NCBI GenBank assembly: GCA_012513605.1
Contig: JAAZBV010000052.1
Span: 1-48,485, forward strand
Origin: Desulfatiglans sp.
GTDB lineage: Bacteria; Desulfobacterota; DSM-4660; Desulfatiglandales; HGW-15
Reading direction: 5' to 3'
DNA length: 48,485 nt
Position 1 is the stretch's first letter, and each line of letters opens with the position of its first letter. The translations under genes were made by a program, and so were the position numbers. The notes under the pieces were generated by a model. That model made no database searches. It saw nothing but the letters and a program-made list of their open reading frames with translations, and was not told where the DNA came from. This document shows, piece by piece, positions 47,560-48,485 of the stretch.

Positions 47560-48485
47560 ATGAAACTCAATAAAATAATAGATTGTCCGATATGTGAATC
47601 AACAAAAACTGAAAACATGATGCAAATAAATTGCGGAGGCTTTGATGGATCAGTCTTGTATAAGGTTATTTCTATTAACACATGTAATAACTGTGGACAT
47701 ATTTTCAATAAATTAACTTCCGATGATATTGAAGGGCTTATCAAATACTACAACACTGAATATGCACCTGTTAATATCAATGCTTCTTATAAAACCGGTA
47801 ATAAGCCCGGTGGTGAGGGGAATGATGCTTATATTAGATATAGCAAGCTCTACCAATTTATTTCCTCATTTATTTCCCCTGAATCCAAGATTCTTGATGT
47901 AGGATGCGCAATGGGTGGATTTCTGGATTTCCTTAATGATAAAGGCTTTATTAATCTTTCAGGTATTGATGTAACAGATGATTTCCTAGACTATGCTAGG
48001 CAAAATAAAAGATACAACATAAAGGTTGGTAGCGCGGATTCAATCCCTTTTAAAGAAAATTCCTTTGATCTGTTAACTGTAAATCAGGTTATTGAACATC
48101 TTGTATCTCCAAGTAAAGTTTTTCAGGAAGCAGGAAGGGTTTTATGTGAAGGTGGGTTATTATATATTGGAGTTCCTGATGCATTAAGGTACGGGGATGA
48201 CAATCCATTTGATTTTTACTGGTTATTAATTAGAGATCATATTCAACATTTTGATGTGGAACATTTAAAATTAATAGCAGAATTAGAGGGATTTGAATTA
48301 CTTAATATTAATCCAAATGAAAGTCTTGTATTAACTCCAGAACTAAAAATGCCGAGCCTGGATGTAATTTTCCGTTATACCGGGAAAAGAAATCAATTGA
48401 AAATTACTGATAACTGTTTCTATTTAGCGGAAAATTTCAAGGAATATTTATCGTTAAATTTGGAAAAACTTAAGGAAAAAATTAA
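47560..48485 (+). CDS. Class I SAM methyltransferase with N-terminal zinc-finger-like motif (partial, runs off window)
   Basis: An open frame from ATG 47560 to the window end (308 complete codons, no stop). Residues 9-12 (CPIC) and 42-45 (CNNC) form a probable zinc knuckle. The SAM domain has KILDVGCAMGGFLDFL (110-125) and motif NQVIEHLVSPSKVFQEAGRVL. C-methyltransferases of deoxysugar pathways (TylCIII/NovU type) share a zinc-binding N-terminus with this SAM core, so C-methylation of the CDP-sugar is a reasonable guess. The C-terminal part is missing, so the substrate domain cannot be judged. It lies eight bases after the radical SAM gene and belongs to the cluster. Confidence 0.87.
   Translation, partial: MKLNKIIDCPICESTKTENMMQINCGGFDGSVLYKVISINTCNNCGHIFNKLTSDDIEGLIKYYNTEYAPVNINASYKTGNKPGGEGNDAYIRYSKLYQFISSFISPESKILDVGCAMGGFLDFLNDKGFINLSGIDVTDDFLDYARQNKRYNIKVGSADSIPFKENSFDLLTVNQVIEHLVSPSKVFQEAGRVLCEGGLLYIGVPDALRYGDDNPFDFYWLLIRDHIQHFDVEHLKLIAELEGFELLNINPNESLVLTPELKMPSLDVIFRYTGKRNQLKITDNCFYLAENFKEYLSLNLEKLKEKI

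Noticed and set aside
1-48485. tRNA, rRNA, integrase or prophage genes
   Set aside because: I saw no cloverleaf-like sequence, rRNA segment, transposase or phage structural gene; the CII-like regulator at 13070 is isolated.

Overview
The window looks like chromosome of an anaerobic Gram-negative bacterium, most plausibly a Desulfobacterota-type ('deltaproteobacterial') organism of moderate GC. This is inference from gene content: LspA, TatA, lipid-linked sugar genes, a glycyl radical enzyme, Lar nickel-pincer proteins, an SOS operon lexA-imuB-dnaE2, a kinase paired with a binding protein, and many dispersed palindromes. No 16S rRNA or tRNA is present to confirm it. Several genes use TTG starts (glycyl radical enzyme, larB, hybrid kinase, radical SAM protein).

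Region by region. 1-2.6 kb: repeat-rich flank, a lytic transglycosylase and an O-methyltransferase, both on the minus strand. 2.7-9.3 kb: a plus-strand catabolic operon behind a consensus sigma70 promoter, with a UroD-fold protein, a xylose-isomerase-like enzyme, an FGGY sugar kinase and a cytoplasmic GH3 glycosidase. 9.5-13.5 kb: lspA, then a regulator / iron alcohol dehydrogenase / LarA group. 13.6-16 kb: an iron-sulfur-type flavoprotein and a very divergent enolase paralogue. 16.4-19.5 kb: asnB, a glutamate-cysteine-ligase-like gene and a coupled glutaredoxin. 19.5-28.3 kb, mostly minus strand: CoA-binding protein, tatA, purM, a rhomboid protease fused to a DnaJ C-terminal-like domain, a Ser/Thr kinase with a cNMP-binding tail (plus strand), an M48-TPR membrane protease, RNase G and larB. 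29.1-31.5 kb: an orphan glycyl radical enzyme. 31.6-37.5 kb: a minus-strand SOS mutasome operon, lexA / imuB / dnaE2. Each of its two gene junctions holds a small same-strand cassette (S23 four-helix-bundle protein; GxxExxY protein) bounded by inverted repeats. 37.8-41.5 kb: a lipoprotein binding protein and a hybrid histidine kinase. 41.5-48.5 kb: a candidate sigma54 promoter, a MerR-type regulator and a tightly overlapping CDP-deoxysugar cluster running off the window end.

How the genes fit together. The GH3 / isomerase / kinase set would release, isomerise and phosphorylate a sugar in the cytoplasm. LarA and LarB share the nickel-pincer cofactor although they lie 16 kb apart. LexA should repress ImuB (catalytically dead, clamp-binding) and DnaE2 (the active error-prone polymerase). 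The final cluster makes a CDP-activated deoxysugar for surface polysaccharide.

The strongest candidates for something new are the two cassettes that exactly fill the gaps of the SOS operon, the rhomboid-DnaJ fusion, the divergent enolase that keeps its catalytic residues, and the glycyl radical enzyme with a structured leader and no activase nearby.
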